64,000 nucleotides of DNA from Parabacteroides goldsteinii DSM 19448 = WAL 12034 (lineage in GTDB: Bacteria; Bacteroidota; Bacteroidia; Bacteroidales; Tannerellaceae). Both the position numbers and the translations under genes were made by a program. Position 1 is the first letter of the stretch; each line of letters starts with the position of its first letter. The stretch is taken from positions 560,859-624,858 of the forward strand of contig NZ_KQ033913.1 of the NCBI RefSeq assembly GCF_000969835.1. The letters run 5' to 3'. The notes under the pieces are model-generated. The model did not search any database and was not told the DNA's origin. It saw nothing but the letters and a program-made list of their open reading frames with translations. Below are positions 26,547 through 34,659 of the stretch, piece after piece.

Positions 26547-26936
26547 TTACTCCGGTTCGTCCGTATCCAGGCAAAAAGGATGGCCGGCGGGGTCGATCAA
26601 TGTGCGGGAAGTTCTGAAATATTGCTCACCGGCAAGGCGTGCTCCCAGACTGAGGGCGTGGCGGACGGCTTCTTCGAGGTTGTCCACATAGAAATCGAGG
26701 TGTAGCATTTGCCCCTGTTTCCCTGCCTGCCAGGGCCAGACGGGCGGTTCGTATTCTTCAATCTCCTGGAAGGCGATGACCATACCGGCGGGCGAAGTGA
26801 TGGCTGACCAACCGTTTGCCTGCGGGTGTGTCCACTCCCAATTCAGAAGCTGACTGTAAAAACGTGCCATGATGCCTGCATCTTTGCAATCGATGACGAC
26901 GTTGATTTTGCTGATTGTAGCTTTCTTTGTTTCCAT
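26547..26936 (-). CDS. VOC-family (glyoxalase-like) protein
   Basis: The 129-residue protein has the beta-alpha-beta-beta-beta pattern of vicinal-oxygen-chelate proteins, opening ISKINVVIDCKDAGIMARFY and closing LIDPAGHPFCL, with a central MLHLDFYVDNLEEAV. It may bind a metal or a small ligand. A -7 element ends five bases before the ATG, so the transcript may have almost no leader. Confidence 0.82.
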   Translation of the reverse strand: METKKATISKINVVIDCKDAGIMARFYSQLLNWEWTHPQANGWSAITSPAGMVIAFQEIEEYEPPVWPWQAGKQGQMLHLDFYVDNLEEAVRHALSLGARLAGEQYFRTSRTLIDPAGHPFCLDTDEPE

Positions 26937-26941
26937 GTTCC

Positions 26942-26949
26942 CAAAGATA
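26942..26949 (-). promoter_or_regulatory. -7 element of the VOC gene run
   Basis: TATCTTTG on the minus strand, five bases before the VOC start codon. Confidence 0.6.
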
Positions 26950-27010
26950 GAATAAGTTTTTGATTTGTAAGAATGGAGAGGGATAATTCCGCTTTGTGGG
27001 AAGAAAGGGC

Positions 27011-27018
27011 TATCTTTG
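27011..27018 (+). promoter_or_regulatory. -7 element of the 2-hydroxyacid dehydrogenase-like gene
   Basis: TATCTTTG lies 26 bases before the start, divergent from the VOC promoter. Confidence 0.6.
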
Positions 27019-27044
27019 TGCGATAAAAATAAGCAGAAATTCCG

Positions 27045-27929
27045 ATGTTTAAGAAACTTGTGGCGATAGAGCCTGTAAGCCTGATTCCATCAGCAGAAAA
27101 GAAATTGCAAGATTTTGCGAAAGAAGTTATTATGTACGACGATATACCATCCGGCGATGAGGAGGTGGCAAGCCGTATCGGGGATGCGGACGCTGTTTTG
27201 TTGAGTTACACCTCGCGGATTGGGAGGGCGGCACTGGAAAAGTGTCCGAACGTCCGGTATATCGGGATGTGTTGCTCGCTTTACTCGCCGGAAAGCGCGA
27301 ATGTCGATATTCGCTATGCGAACGAACGGGGTATCGTTGTCACCGGTATCCGCGATTATGGCGATGAAGGGGTGGTGGAGTATGTCATCAGCGAACTGGT
27401 GCGTTGCCTGCATGGTTTTGAGCAGGAGGCGTGGGACGACATCCCCCGTGAGATTACCGGGATGAAAGTCGGTATCGTAGGACTGGGTAAGTCCGGTGGC
27501 ATGATAGCGGATGCCTTGAAGTTTTTCGGGGCTGATGTTGCCTATTTCGCCCGGAGCGAGAAAGAGGCGGCACGCGGGAAGGGCTATCGTTTCCTGCCGC
27601 TTGGCGAACTGTTGTCGCAGAGTGAAGCCGTTTTCTGTTGCCTGAATAAGAACACTGTCCTGTTGCATGAAGCCGAATTCGGGCAGTTGGGCAATAAAAA
27701 GATACTGTTTAACACCGGTTTGTCTCCGGCCTGGGACGAGGCTCCCTTCATGAAATGGCTCGAAGGCGACAATCTCTGCTTCTGCGATACCGCCGGAGCA
27801 TTGGGAGACAGCCACCTGCTGAACCATCCGCATGTACGTTGCATGCAAGTCTCGACAGGACGTACGCGCCAGGCTTTTGATCGTCTGAGCGAGAAAGTGT
27901 TGGCAAACCTTTCGGCCAATTGCAAATAA
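27045..27929 (+). CDS. D-2-hydroxyacid dehydrogenase-like protein lacking catalytic residues
   Basis: The 294-residue protein has the family's two-part fold: an N-terminal flavodoxin-like part and an NAD(P)-binding part with VGIVGLGKSGGMIADAL near residue 145. In active members the catalytic Arg lies in an N-x-x-R-G loop, followed by Glu and a TPH histidine. Here the matching places read NTGLS (residues 223-227), DTAGALG and QVSTGRT (268-274), so all three catalytic residues appear replaced. The N-terminal motif NVRYIGMCCSLYSPESANVD suggests a conserved subfamily rather than decay. It may bind a dinucleotide as a sensor or catalyse something else. Confidence 0.8.
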   Translation: MFKKLVAIEPVSLIPSAEKKLQDFAKEVIMYDDIPSGDEEVASRIGDADAVLLSYTSRIGRAALEKCPNVRYIGMCCSLYSPESANVDIRYANERGIVVTGIRDYGDEGVVEYVISELVRCLHGFEQEAWDDIPREITGMKVGIVGLGKSGGMIADALKFFGADVAYFARSEKEAARGKGYRFLPLGELLSQSEAVFCCLNKNTVLLHEAEFGQLGNKKILFNTGLSPAWDEAPFMKWLEGDNLCFCDTAGALGDSHLLNHPHVRCMQVSTGRTRQAFDRLSEKVLANLSANCK

Positions 27930-27944
27930 ACAGAGTTGGAATAG

Positions 27945-28006
27945 GTAGCACGCGAATAATCACTGAAAAGTATTAATTATCAGTGTTTTATCCGCGTGCT
28001 CTATAT
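27945..28006. terminator. Bidirectional terminator
   Basis: TAGCACGCG (27946-27954) and CACTGA (27961-27966) pair with TCAGTG (27980-27985) and CGCGTGCT (27993-28000), giving a long interrupted stem between two convergent genes; T/A runs follow. Confidence 0.75.
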
Positions 28007-28008
28007 TT

Positions 28009-28596
28009 TTATATAGTTTTGACAACCTGGCAGGGATTCCCGACCACCAGACTGTTGGAGGGTATTGACCGGGTGACAACGCTTCCGGCACCGATTACGC
28101 AGTTATCGCCGATAGTAACGCCGGGCAGTACGATTACTCCGCCACCAATCCAGACATCGTTTCCTATCGTAATAGGCAGCGCTCTTGTACGAAAGAACAG
28201 TTCTCCCGAGTTTTCATCCCAGTCTTCCACAAATCTCTCGGACGCACTTACCGGGTGGGTTGCAGTGTAGAGTTGCACGTTGGGAGCTATCAGGACGTTA
28301 TTTCCTATCGTTATATAATTGTTATCGAGGAAGGTACAGTTCATGTTGATAATCACTTTATCCCCGATAAAGATATGTTTGCCGCATTCGCAGTGGAAGT
28401 TTATATCGACTTTCGAATGTTTTCCGACGCGACCGAATAGCTCATGCAGCAAAGTTGTCCTTGCTTCGCTGTCCGAAATGTCGGTCGAATTGAATTCCGC
28501 AAGCAACCGTTTGTTACGGACGATCATATCAAACACTTCTTTATCCAGGCGGTTGCAATATTCTCCCGACAGGAATTTCTGATAGTTGGTTTCCAT
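28009..28596 (-). CDS. Sugar O-acetyltransferase (maltose/galactoside type)
   Basis: The 195-residue protein has the Maa/LacA N-terminal domain (KFLSGEYCNRLDKEV near residue 6) and a left-handed beta-helix of hexapeptide repeats (about 70-190), with the active-site segment TATHPVSASER including the conserved His and the closing GAGSVVTRSIPSNSLVVGNP. It transfers acetyl from acetyl-CoA to a sugar hydroxyl. It is last in a minus-strand run of six genes. Confidence 0.92.
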   Translation of the reverse strand: METNYQKFLSGEYCNRLDKEVFDMIVRNKRLLAEFNSTDISDSEARTTLLHELFGRVGKHSKVDINFHCECGKHIFIGDKVIINMNCTFLDNNYITIGNNVLIAPNVQLYTATHPVSASERFVEDWDENSGELFFRTRALPITIGNDVWIGGGVIVLPGVTIGDNCVIGAGSVVTRSIPSNSLVVGNPCQVVKTI

Positions 28597-28634
28597 AATG
28601 ACTGTTTTTTCGGTAAGGATTGTTTATGAACCTT

Positions 28635-29423
28635 TTAAAAGACGATGGGTGAGGTGATGTTCAGCAGCGTATTCACTACCGACCAACCGGCTATCTCGGC
28701 TGTCGCGCTGTAGACGTCGATTACGGCGTGTACCTGGTCGTTCCAGATCTCTACCTGTTGTGTATCGCCCGTAAATCCGGGGGTGGACTGCATTGTGACC
28801 TGCATGTTCCCGGGGCCTACTGAAGCCCGTGAGGCGGCAACGGTGACATTGACCTTGGTTGGGAAGAGCTTGATGGCTTCTGTTGCGCTTCCGGAGAAGA
28901 CGGTACGTTGTTCCGTTTGCAGCGACTCGTCGTAAACGGGCGTGCCTTTCAGGGCGTTGGGGCCTTTCTCATTGAAAAACTTCGCGGTGGCATTTCCCAT
29001 CAGGGAAGCCGTCCGTAACACATCGAAACCGCCGGTTGCTCCGGAGGCCAGGTAGACACGCGTGCTGTGTGCCTTAGCTGTTTCTGAGACTTCGCGGTAG
29101 AAGTCGTCGTCGGCAAGCGCTCCGATAGAAAGGGTTACGATTGAAGTACCGTTTTTCAGGGTGGGGATAGCCAATTCCCTCATGGCGGCAGGTGAGGCAG
29201 CTTCCACCAGGTAATCGGGTTTCAGCGCCAGCAAATCCGCTATGGTTGTACACGCTAGGCAAGGTTTTCCCTGTTCCTGCATCCGGGCGGCCATGCTTTC
29301 GGCCTTCGATACCGTACGGGAATAGACACCTACTAAATCATATTCAGGCAAAATGCCTTTGATAACGGCTTCGGCGACGATACCGCCCAGCCGTCCGCAT
29401 CCGACAATTACTAATTTCTTCAT
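28635..29423 (-). CDS. Aspartate dehydrogenase-like oxidoreductase (DUF108 type)
   Basis: From ATG 29423 (MKKLVIVGCGRLGG) the 262-residue protein has a Rossmann NAD(P)-binding domain with GCGRLG at 7-12 and the aspartate-dehydrogenase catalytic domain (about 125-250, with YLASGATGGFDVLRTA and NVTVAASRASVGPGN). Known members oxidise L-aspartate to iminoaspartate. The upstream TTG at 29432 is rejected as a start because it lies inside the -7 element at 29430-29437. No other NAD-synthesis gene is nearby, so its pathway is open. Confidence 0.8.
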   Translation of the reverse strand: MKKLVIVGCGRLGGIVAEAVIKGILPEYDLVGVYSRTVSKAESMAARMQEQGKPCLACTTIADLLALKPDYLVEAASPAAMRELAIPTLKNGTSIVTLSIGALADDDFYREVSETAKAHSTRVYLASGATGGFDVLRTASLMGNATAKFFNEKGPNALKGTPVYDESLQTEQRTVFSGSATEAIKLFPTKVNVTVAASRASVGPGNMQVTMQSTPGFTGDTQQVEIWNDQVHAVIDVYSATAEIAGWSVVNTLLNITSPIVF

Positions 29424-29429
29424 GATGGA

Positions 29430-29437
29430 CAAAGGTA
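29430..29437 (-). promoter_or_regulatory. -7 element of the aspartate dehydrogenase-like gene
   Basis: TACCTTTG on the minus strand, six bases before the ATG at 29423. It decides the start codon choice. Confidence 0.6.
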
Positions 29438-29472
29438 CATTTTTTATAGTATCATCCGATATCTGACACCGG

Positions 29473-30333
29473 TTATAGTTTCTTGATAGAGAAAAACCTT
29501 AACTCGGTTACATTTACTCCATTTATAACGATTTTGTTTTTATCCGACAGATTAGATGTTGCTATTTCTTGTGTGAATTTTTCGTTTTCTTGTGCAGATA
29601 ACTTCTTGCGAGCGATTAAGTCAATGACTCTTATGTGGAGAAATGAGTCACCTATGAGAAAGTTGCTGTCGTATAAAGTTTCTCCTATAACTCGTGCTAC
29701 ATTTCGGAATTCGTTAGTACAATTGGAGAGAATAGATTCGTCAAAATAATCTTCTTCCACTTCCTGGATTGCATTCTCTTTATTGATAATTCTTATTGGA
29801 GCATCCGATTGCGACCATTTTTCCCAAAGTAAAGCGTACTCTTTTTTTTGATCATCTGATATGTGCTTAATCTTATCATATAAAACAGCTATATTATCGA
29901 TAGAACAACATGCTAGCGGCAATATAAACGGATTTTGTTCAAGATGAGGAAATAAAACCTTTATTTCAGTGGTGTCAGCTTCATATAACTGACCTTTGAT
30001 TAGTGAGCAAGCCATGTAAAAAAAGAGTCGTCCATCAACATCATTTCCATGCCAAACAACGATATTATCGTATTTATCGAAATCATATTTTATGAAGTCC
30101 TGTAAAGTTATCAGATGACTATCAGGAAAATGATGTTTCCCAATCAGTTTTTCAAGAGATTGTGATCGTTTTTTCAGTCCTTCATTATTTAAATCTTTAA
30201 TGGGGGAAAGGGAAGCATGTTTAAGTGTATTTTCAAAAACTAAGACTTTGTCATTGATGCCTGATCTTTAAAAAAATAACTTTATTGTACCTATTCCTGA
30301 TGGTTCTGAAGCTATATGTAATGTTTTGTCCAT
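29473..30333 (-). pseudogene. DUF1835/DUF3658-type gene interrupted by an in-frame stop
   Basis: Reading from ATG 30333 gives MDKTLHIASEPSGIGTIKLFF, then a TAA at 30270-30268, then an open frame of 264 codons in the same phase to the stop at 29473. The first 21 residues and the part just after the stop (SGINDKVLVFENTL) together match the start of DUF1835 proteins, and the C-terminal 120 residues match DUF3658. The open piece from the internal ATG at 30015 is only 180 residues and lacks the N-terminal domain. A single base change to a stop, or a sequencing error, would explain it. Function of the family is unknown. Confidence 0.7.
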
Positions 30334-30426
30334 GAAATCAGATAAGTTATATATTAATATTTACATATTGTAGTTGTCCGGTAGGCATGCTTTGCTGGTC
30401 ATTCTCTTGTTTGTCAAGCAGTAAAA

Positions 30427-30882
30427 CTAATATCGAGGAACATCTTTTATCTCCTCGTAATAGTTTTCGATGCCGATTTTCCGTATTTTTTCGTTGATGG
30501 AGATGAAACGTTTTTGCAAATGTTCGTCGAACCCGGTTTGTTCGCAGGGGAAAGAGGTACATTGAAAACAAAAATCGACACCCTTCTCACGGAAACAATC
30601 CCTGACATGGCAACTTTTGAACAGGGCACATGCCTGTTCGCGGCAACCGTTGCATTTGGCTTCCGAGAAATAATGCAGCATCATTTTGAAACTCTGGTAG
30701 TTTTCGAAGACTGGTTCGTCGAGCATGGTGACGAAGCGTTGGGCATAAACATCGAAGTTACCCAGGCTTTTGATGAGTTCGGTGCTGTGTTTCTGTATGT
30801 TGCCACCGTTGAAGGCAAAGCAACCCCCGCAGTGAAGTCCGCAAGGGGCGATGTGTTTCTTTATGATCTCGTTAGGTTGCAT
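30427..30882 (-). CDS. DUF3795 cysteine-rich protein
   Basis: The 151-residue protein carries paired cysteines typical of DUF3795: CGLHCGGC near residue 14, CNGCREQACALFKSC near 78-92, then CFREKGVDFCFQCTSFPC (about 96-113). These likely bind zinc or an iron-sulfur cluster. No signal peptide is seen. It lies six bases after the DUF3788 gene and is surely co-transcribed with it. Function unknown. Confidence 0.85.
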   Translation of the reverse strand: MQPNEIIKKHIAPCGLHCGGCFAFNGGNIQKHSTELIKSLGNFDVYAQRFVTMLDEPVFENYQSFKMMLHYFSEAKCNGCREQACALFKSCHVRDCFREKGVDFCFQCTSFPCEQTGFDEHLQKRFISINEKIRKIGIENYYEEIKDVPRY

Positions 30883-30888
30883 ATGCGT

Positions 30889-31305
30889 TTATTTTAATCC
30901 TTTCTTGAAAAGTATCATCGACAAGGCATCCTTCACCTGTTCTTTTTCGGTGATGACAACGCTCATAGGGATGAGTTTACCACTGGGTTTCGCCCGGTAG
31001 AATTCCTCTTTGATGCTTTCCGTAATTTCCATGTCGGCGATACGGTCCAGATGCTTTTCGGTAAAGTAGGAGGTGGTCCTGAAGTAGTTCTGGTAGACAA
31101 CCAGCCACGCGAGGTTTTTCTTCTTCGACAGGACTTTGCACAACCAAGCTTTCCCGTCGTTGTAATAGTTCCATTCGAGTGTCAGGCCGGCGGCTTCAGC
31201 CGATGCGCTGAACGCTTCGAATGCAGGGAAACTAGCCTCCAGAACGTCAGCAAGGACTTCATTTGTGGGGAAGATGTTTTTGTCTTTTAAAATAGGAAGT
31301 TCCAT
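30889..31305 (-). CDS. DUF3788 family protein
   Basis: The 138-residue protein has the features of the DUF3788 family: WNYYNDGKAWLCKV near residue 45 and KKKNLAWLVVYQNYFRTTSYF shortly after (about 61-81), and an MSVVITEKEQVKDALSMI end part. It is soluble, with no known active site. It lies between a DsrE-like gene and the DUF3795 gene on the same strand. Confidence 0.8.
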   Translation of the reverse strand: MELPILKDKNIFPTNEVLADVLEASFPAFEAFSASAEAAGLTLEWNYYNDGKAWLCKVLSKKKNLAWLVVYQNYFRTTSYFTEKHLDRIADMEITESIKEEFYRAKPSGKLIPMSVVITEKEQVKDALSMILFKKGLK

Positions 31306-31362
31306 AATGTTGTGTATTTCGGTGTGAAAAATAAAGTTTATTTTGTAGGTATATCTTACAAA

Positions 31363-31701
31363 TCAAAGAGTCAATACCTTTTCTCCGTTTTTGAGATATT
31401 CGGTTAGCGGAGCTCCCATATATCTGACGGTAACTCCCAGTTTCTCGATTACAGGTTTCACTCCGAACCTTTCGCAGCAGTCCTGGCAGGCTTCGACGGT
31501 GACACCTGTTTGAAGCATTTCCAGAATTTCCGTTTGAACCTGTGTGTCCTGGGCGGCTAACTTTACGGAAGCTCCCCAAAGAATCACATTCACTTCCTGC
31601 CACCAGCCTCTCTTTTTGGAGTTGAGGGTGTACATGGCTAACATATTGAATATGGTGTCTTTATTGTCGGTTGTCCAGAGAATGTTTAATTTGTCGTTCA
31701 T
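31363..31701 (-). CDS. DsrE-family protein
   Basis: The 112-residue protein begins KLNILWTTDNKDTIFNML and has VNVILWGASVKLAAQD, VEACQDCCERFGV and a closing VRYMGAPLTEYLKNGEKVLTL, the layout of DsrE/DsrF-like sulfur-relay proteins. The CQDCC cluster sits where active cysteines occur in relatives. It is first in the six-gene minus-strand run. A sulfur-transfer role is possible but not shown. Confidence 0.82.
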   Translation of the reverse strand: MNDKLNILWTTDNKDTIFNMLAMYTLNSKKRGWWQEVNVILWGASVKLAAQDTQVQTEILEMLQTGVTVEACQDCCERFGVKPVIEKLGVTVRYMGAPLTEYLKNGEKVLTL

Positions 31702-31826
31702 GGTAAGATGATTTATTATAGGCTTATCCCTGTTCGCAAATGTATATAAAAGAAATAGAACTAAATATTACTTGATGGATAATCTCTGTTTTTTATTAGA
31801 GTTATTTCTGAATATTGGAAAAATGT

Positions 31827-31857
31827 TTTGATATTTGGAAAATAGTGGGTAGCTTTG
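31827..31857 (+). promoter_or_regulatory. Promoter of the HigBA pair
   Basis: TTTG (31827-31830), 19 bases, then TAGCTTTG (31850-31857), 16 bases before the higB start. Confidence 0.75.
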
Positions 31858-31873
31858 TCGCAAAGAAGTAATC

Positions 31874-32167
31874 ATGAGAATAATCACATTTGCTACTCTG
31901 AGGGAATATTCTAAGAAGCATGCTGACGCAGATGTTCCTTTGAGAGATTGGTACAAAAAGACGGAAAAGAGTGACTGGTCATGCCTGGCAGATATAAAGC
32001 AAACGTTCAATAGTGTTGATTATGTGGGTAATGACAGGTTTGTTTTCAATATTAAGGGCAATGAGTATAGATTGGTTGCGATAATCTTGTTTGCCGCCAG
32101 GAAGGTTTTCATCCGCTTTATCGGCACACATAAAGAATACGATAAAATAGATTGTTCCAAAATTTAG
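31874..32167 (+). CDS. higB: HigB-type mRNA interferase toxin
   Basis: The 97-residue basic protein matches the HigB/RelE-superfamily toxin: MRIITFATLREYSKKHADAD, the central W-x-x-L-A-D-I-K segment, NIKGNEYRLV and RKVFIRFIGTHKEYDKID. Relatives cut mRNA on the ribosome. It precedes the antitoxin, the usual HigBA order, with a 43-base gap. Confidence 0.92.
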   Translation: MRIITFATLREYSKKHADADVPLRDWYKKTEKSDWSCLADIKQTFNSVDYVGNDRFVFNIKGNEYRLVAIILFAARKVFIRFIGTHKEYDKIDCSKI

Positions 32168-32210
32168 GATTTTGTATTCGTGAGACACACGTATAAACTG
32201 TAAGTAAATT

Positions 32211-32576
32211 ATGGCAAAGATAAAAGATAAAAAACAGTACGATGCGGCCTGTGCAAGAATTGAAGAATTGCTGAAAGTTGTAAGTAATAACACTCCTACG
32301 GATGACAAGAATTACCTTGAGTTGGATTTGCTGTCTGATTTAGTTGCTGATTATGAAGAAGAACATTTTCCTGTGGAAACTCCGTTGCTGGTGGACGTTC
32401 TTAAACTTCGTATGTATGAAATGAATCTTACTCAAACTAAGCTCTCGGAACTGTTGAGCGTGAGTCCTTCCCGGGTTAGTGAGTATCTTTCCGGTAAATG
32501 CGAACCTACGTTGAAAGTTGCCAGAGACATAAGCCGGAAGCTGAATATTGATGCTAATATTGTTTTGGGGGTATAG
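32211..32576 (+). CDS. higA: HigA-type antitoxin with XRE helix-turn-helix
   Basis: The 121-residue protein has an N-terminal acidic helix region and a C-terminal XRE DNA-binding domain (about 68-115, LTQTKLSELLSVSPSRVSEYL). This form is the antitoxin and autorepressor of HigBA pairs. It follows higB on the same strand and shares its promoter. Confidence 0.92.
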   Translation: MAKIKDKKQYDAACARIEELLKVVSNNTPTDDKNYLELDLLSDLVADYEEEHFPVETPLLVDVLKLRMYEMNLTQTKLSELLSVSPSRVSEYLSGKCEPTLKVARDISRKLNIDANIVLGV

Positions 32577-32660
32577 CTTTTATTATAAGTGTGGAAATAA
32601 AATCAGTATTGTAGTTAATTATTCTCCCCCTCCTGACATACTGTTGTCACCTCCGCCCCA

Positions 32661-32668
32661 TACCTTTG
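32661..32668 (+). promoter_or_regulatory. -7 element of the flavin-binding-fold gene
   Basis: TACCTTTG lies 38 bases before the start at 32707. Confidence 0.5.
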
Positions 32669-32706
32669 CCCCATAGTTCGAGTATAAACATTAAAAAGCT
32701 ACGAAG

Positions 32707-33135
32707 ATGGAATTAAAATTGTATTATTTAGGAGAGGTTTCCGGGATGACGAAAGAGCAGGTGGAAGAAGCCGAAAAGTTTATCAAGGGATTTGAATACG
32801 GCATCGTCGCCACCTGCAATGCCGAGACAGGCCCGCGTCTTTCGGCCTTGAACAACCTGGCTGGACAAACATTGCAGCAACTCCATTTCGCGACAGAAGC
32901 CACCACGCAGAAATTAGCGAACCTCCGTCAGGATCCGCGCTGCGAAGTGATGTACGCCACGCTGGAAGGTGGCCAGATGCAGATTGCGGGTAAGGCCGAG
33001 ATTGTCACCGACGTGGAACTGAAGCGCGAACTTTGGCAAGACTGGATGAACGAATACTCCCCCGAAGGCCCTACCGGCGACGGCATTTGCATCATCCGCC
33101 TGATCCCCCAATCAATCCGGGTGATGATTTGCTAA
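32707..33135 (+). CDS. Pyridoxamine 5'-phosphate oxidase-like protein
   Basis: The 142-residue protein has the split-barrel FMN-binding fold of this family: YGIVATCNAETGPRLSAL, LHFATEATTQKLANLRQDPR and the strand MQIAGKAEIVTD. Substrate unknown; such proteins bind flavin, F420 or heme. It is 65 bases upstream of the WYL regulator, which has its own promoter box. Confidence 0.82.
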   Translation: MELKLYYLGEVSGMTKEQVEEAEKFIKGFEYGIVATCNAETGPRLSALNNLAGQTLQQLHFATEATTQKLANLRQDPRCEVMYATLEGGQMQIAGKAEIVTDVELKRELWQDWMNEYSPEGPTGDGICIIRLIPQSIRVMIC

Positions 33136-33162
33136 TCGTTCGACAGATACCCGGAAAGTTGA

Positions 33163-33170
33163 TATCTTTG
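33163..33170 (+). promoter_or_regulatory. -7 element of the WYL regulator
   Basis: TATCTTTG, 29 bases before the start at 33200. Confidence 0.55.
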
Positions 33171-33199
33171 TAAAAAAATCAACTGAAGAAACACGTACA

Positions 33200-34102
33200 A
33201 TGAACCGTCTGGAACGAATATCCGCTATCCTGGTCAAGCTGCAATCCCGCCCTGTTGTCACGGCAAGCGAGATTGCAGAGCAGTTCGGAGTAAGTCTCCG
33301 GACGGTCTATCGCGACATACGTGCGCTTGAAGAGTCCGGCATCCCTGTCGGTGGCGAGGCCGGGGTAGGGTATTCGCTGGTGGACGGTTTCAAGTTGCCG
33401 CCCCTGATGTTCAATACCGAGGAGGCTCTCTCTTTCCTGGTGGCGGAGAAACTTGTCAGCCATCAGACCGACGGCGATACCTACGGACTGTTCCGCAGTG
33501 GCATGGATAAGATACGTGCAGTACTGAAAACAGCCGAAAAAGATATCCTTCACCATTTCGACCAGTACATCCGGATTTCGGGGAGTTACAGCGCACCGCC
33601 TGCCATCCCCGGAAATGTCCTTCAGCCGCTTCTGAAAGGCTTGTTGAATAAGAAGCAATTACTGATGACCTACCGTGCCGGCTATAACCACCAGGTCACC
33701 GAACGGACGGTCGAGCCTCAGGGCATGTTTTTCTCGAGAGGCATCTGGTATGTCCTCGCCTGGTGCAAGTTGAGGAGGGATTACCGTACTTTCCACCTGG
33801 GAAGGATTGTCCATCTATCTTTGACCGAAAACGATTTTGAGGAAGCACATCCTCCGCTGAACGAACTGATAGAACAAGTCTATTATTCCGAAGTCGATAT
33901 CGAGGTGAAACTTCGTGTCCACCGCGATGTCGCACGCGATACGGAAGTCTCCAAGTACACTTACGGACTTTACGACGAGCAACCCGACGGAGAGTATTAC
34001 CTCCAGAAATACCAGACCTATTCGCTCGCTGGTATCTCTCCATTGCCGACCGCTCCGAGATTATCGGGCCGCCCGAACTCAAAACGGTCGTCAGGGAGTT
34101 GA
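33200..34102 (+). CDS. HTH/WYL-domain transcription regulator with C-terminal frameshift
   Basis: The 300-residue frame has an N-terminal winged helix (residues 1-60, TASEIAEQFGVSLRTVYRDI) and a WYL ligand-binding domain (about 140-270). After residue 272 the read frame changes to an unlike tail (SLAGISPLPTAPRLSG). In the -1 frame the sequence continues FARWYLSIADRSEIIGPPEL and ends at a TAA at 34120-34122, which is the normal end of this family. So a one-base loss near 34012-34022, or a sequencing error, replaced about 33 C-terminal residues. The DNA-binding part is intact. Confidence 0.85.
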   Translation: MNRLERISAILVKLQSRPVVTASEIAEQFGVSLRTVYRDIRALEESGIPVGGEAGVGYSLVDGFKLPPLMFNTEEALSFLVAEKLVSHQTDGDTYGLFRSGMDKIRAVLKTAEKDILHHFDQYIRISGSYSAPPAIPGNVLQPLLKGLLNKKQLLMTYRAGYNHQVTERTVEPQGMFFSRGIWYVLAWCKLRRDYRTFHLGRIVHLSLTENDFEEAHPPLNELIEQVYYSEVDIEVKLRVHRDVARDTEVSKYTYGLYDEQPDGEYYLQKYQTYSLAGISPLPTAPRLSGRPNSKRSSGS

Positions 34103-34140
34103 TTGCGAAAATCAAGCTGTAACGCCGTCCTTCCGGCGAT

Positions 34141-34494
34141 TTACTGCCCGGCAGTCTGCCGGTTCGTCAGTATCTCGTCCATGTTTCCGACCGCCCAGTT
34201 TACAAGGGCCTCGATATGTGGCATCAGAGTTGTGCCCAGTTCCGTGAGGCAGTATTCCACGCGGGGCGGCACTTCGGGGTATACTTTGCGGTGCACCAGG
34301 CCGTCGGCCTCCAAAGTCCGGAGCGTGACGGTCAGCATCCGCTGTGAAATATCGTCGATGGTCTTGTGAATGTCGCTGAAACGCATCGTGCCGTTCACGC
34401 TCAAAGTAGTCAGGACAAGCATCGACCATTTGTCGCCCAGCCGGCTGAGCACGTCCCTTACCGGACAATTTCCTGTGGGGTGAAAATTTTTCAT
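34141..34494 (-). CDS. HxlR-family transcription regulator
   Basis: The 117-residue winged-helix protein has the HxlR signature: NCPVRDVLSRLGDKWSMLVL, RFSDIHKTIDDISQRMLT and VEYCLTELG. The N-terminal Cys10 before PVRD is where relatives such as YodB and HypR sense reactive electrophiles or oxidants. It is divergent from the DJ-1/PfpI gene and shares a control region with a matching inverted repeat, so it probably controls both. Confidence 0.92.
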   Translation of the reverse strand: MKNFHPTGNCPVRDVLSRLGDKWSMLVLTTLSVNGTMRFSDIHKTIDDISQRMLTVTLRTLEADGLVHRKVYPEVPPRVEYCLTELGTTLMPHIEALVNWAVGNMDEILTNRQTAGQ

Positions 34495-34527
34495 TTTTTT
34501 CCTTTTTCTATCAAGCTGAAATTCAAT

Positions 34528-34637
34528 AATAGTTACCTCTGTGTAAGTAGCTTATCCCGGAGTGCGTTCTTGTTTGTTTCGCACGGAACGTCTACATTTG
34601 CTGCACAAAGGTAATAAACTTACGAAAGGTAACTATT
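34528..34637. promoter_or_regulatory. Divergent control region of hxlR and the DJ-1 gene
   Basis: AATAGTTACCT (34528-34538) and AGGTAACTATT (34627-34637) form a perfect 11-base inverted repeat flanking two promoters: plus strand TTG (34570-34572)-N20-TACATTTG (34593-34600), and minus strand TACCTTTG (34613-34606). Each arm lies in the early transcribed region of one gene, as expected for repressor sites. Confidence 0.65.
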
Positions 34638-34659
34638 GTTTCACTTAATAATTACAATT

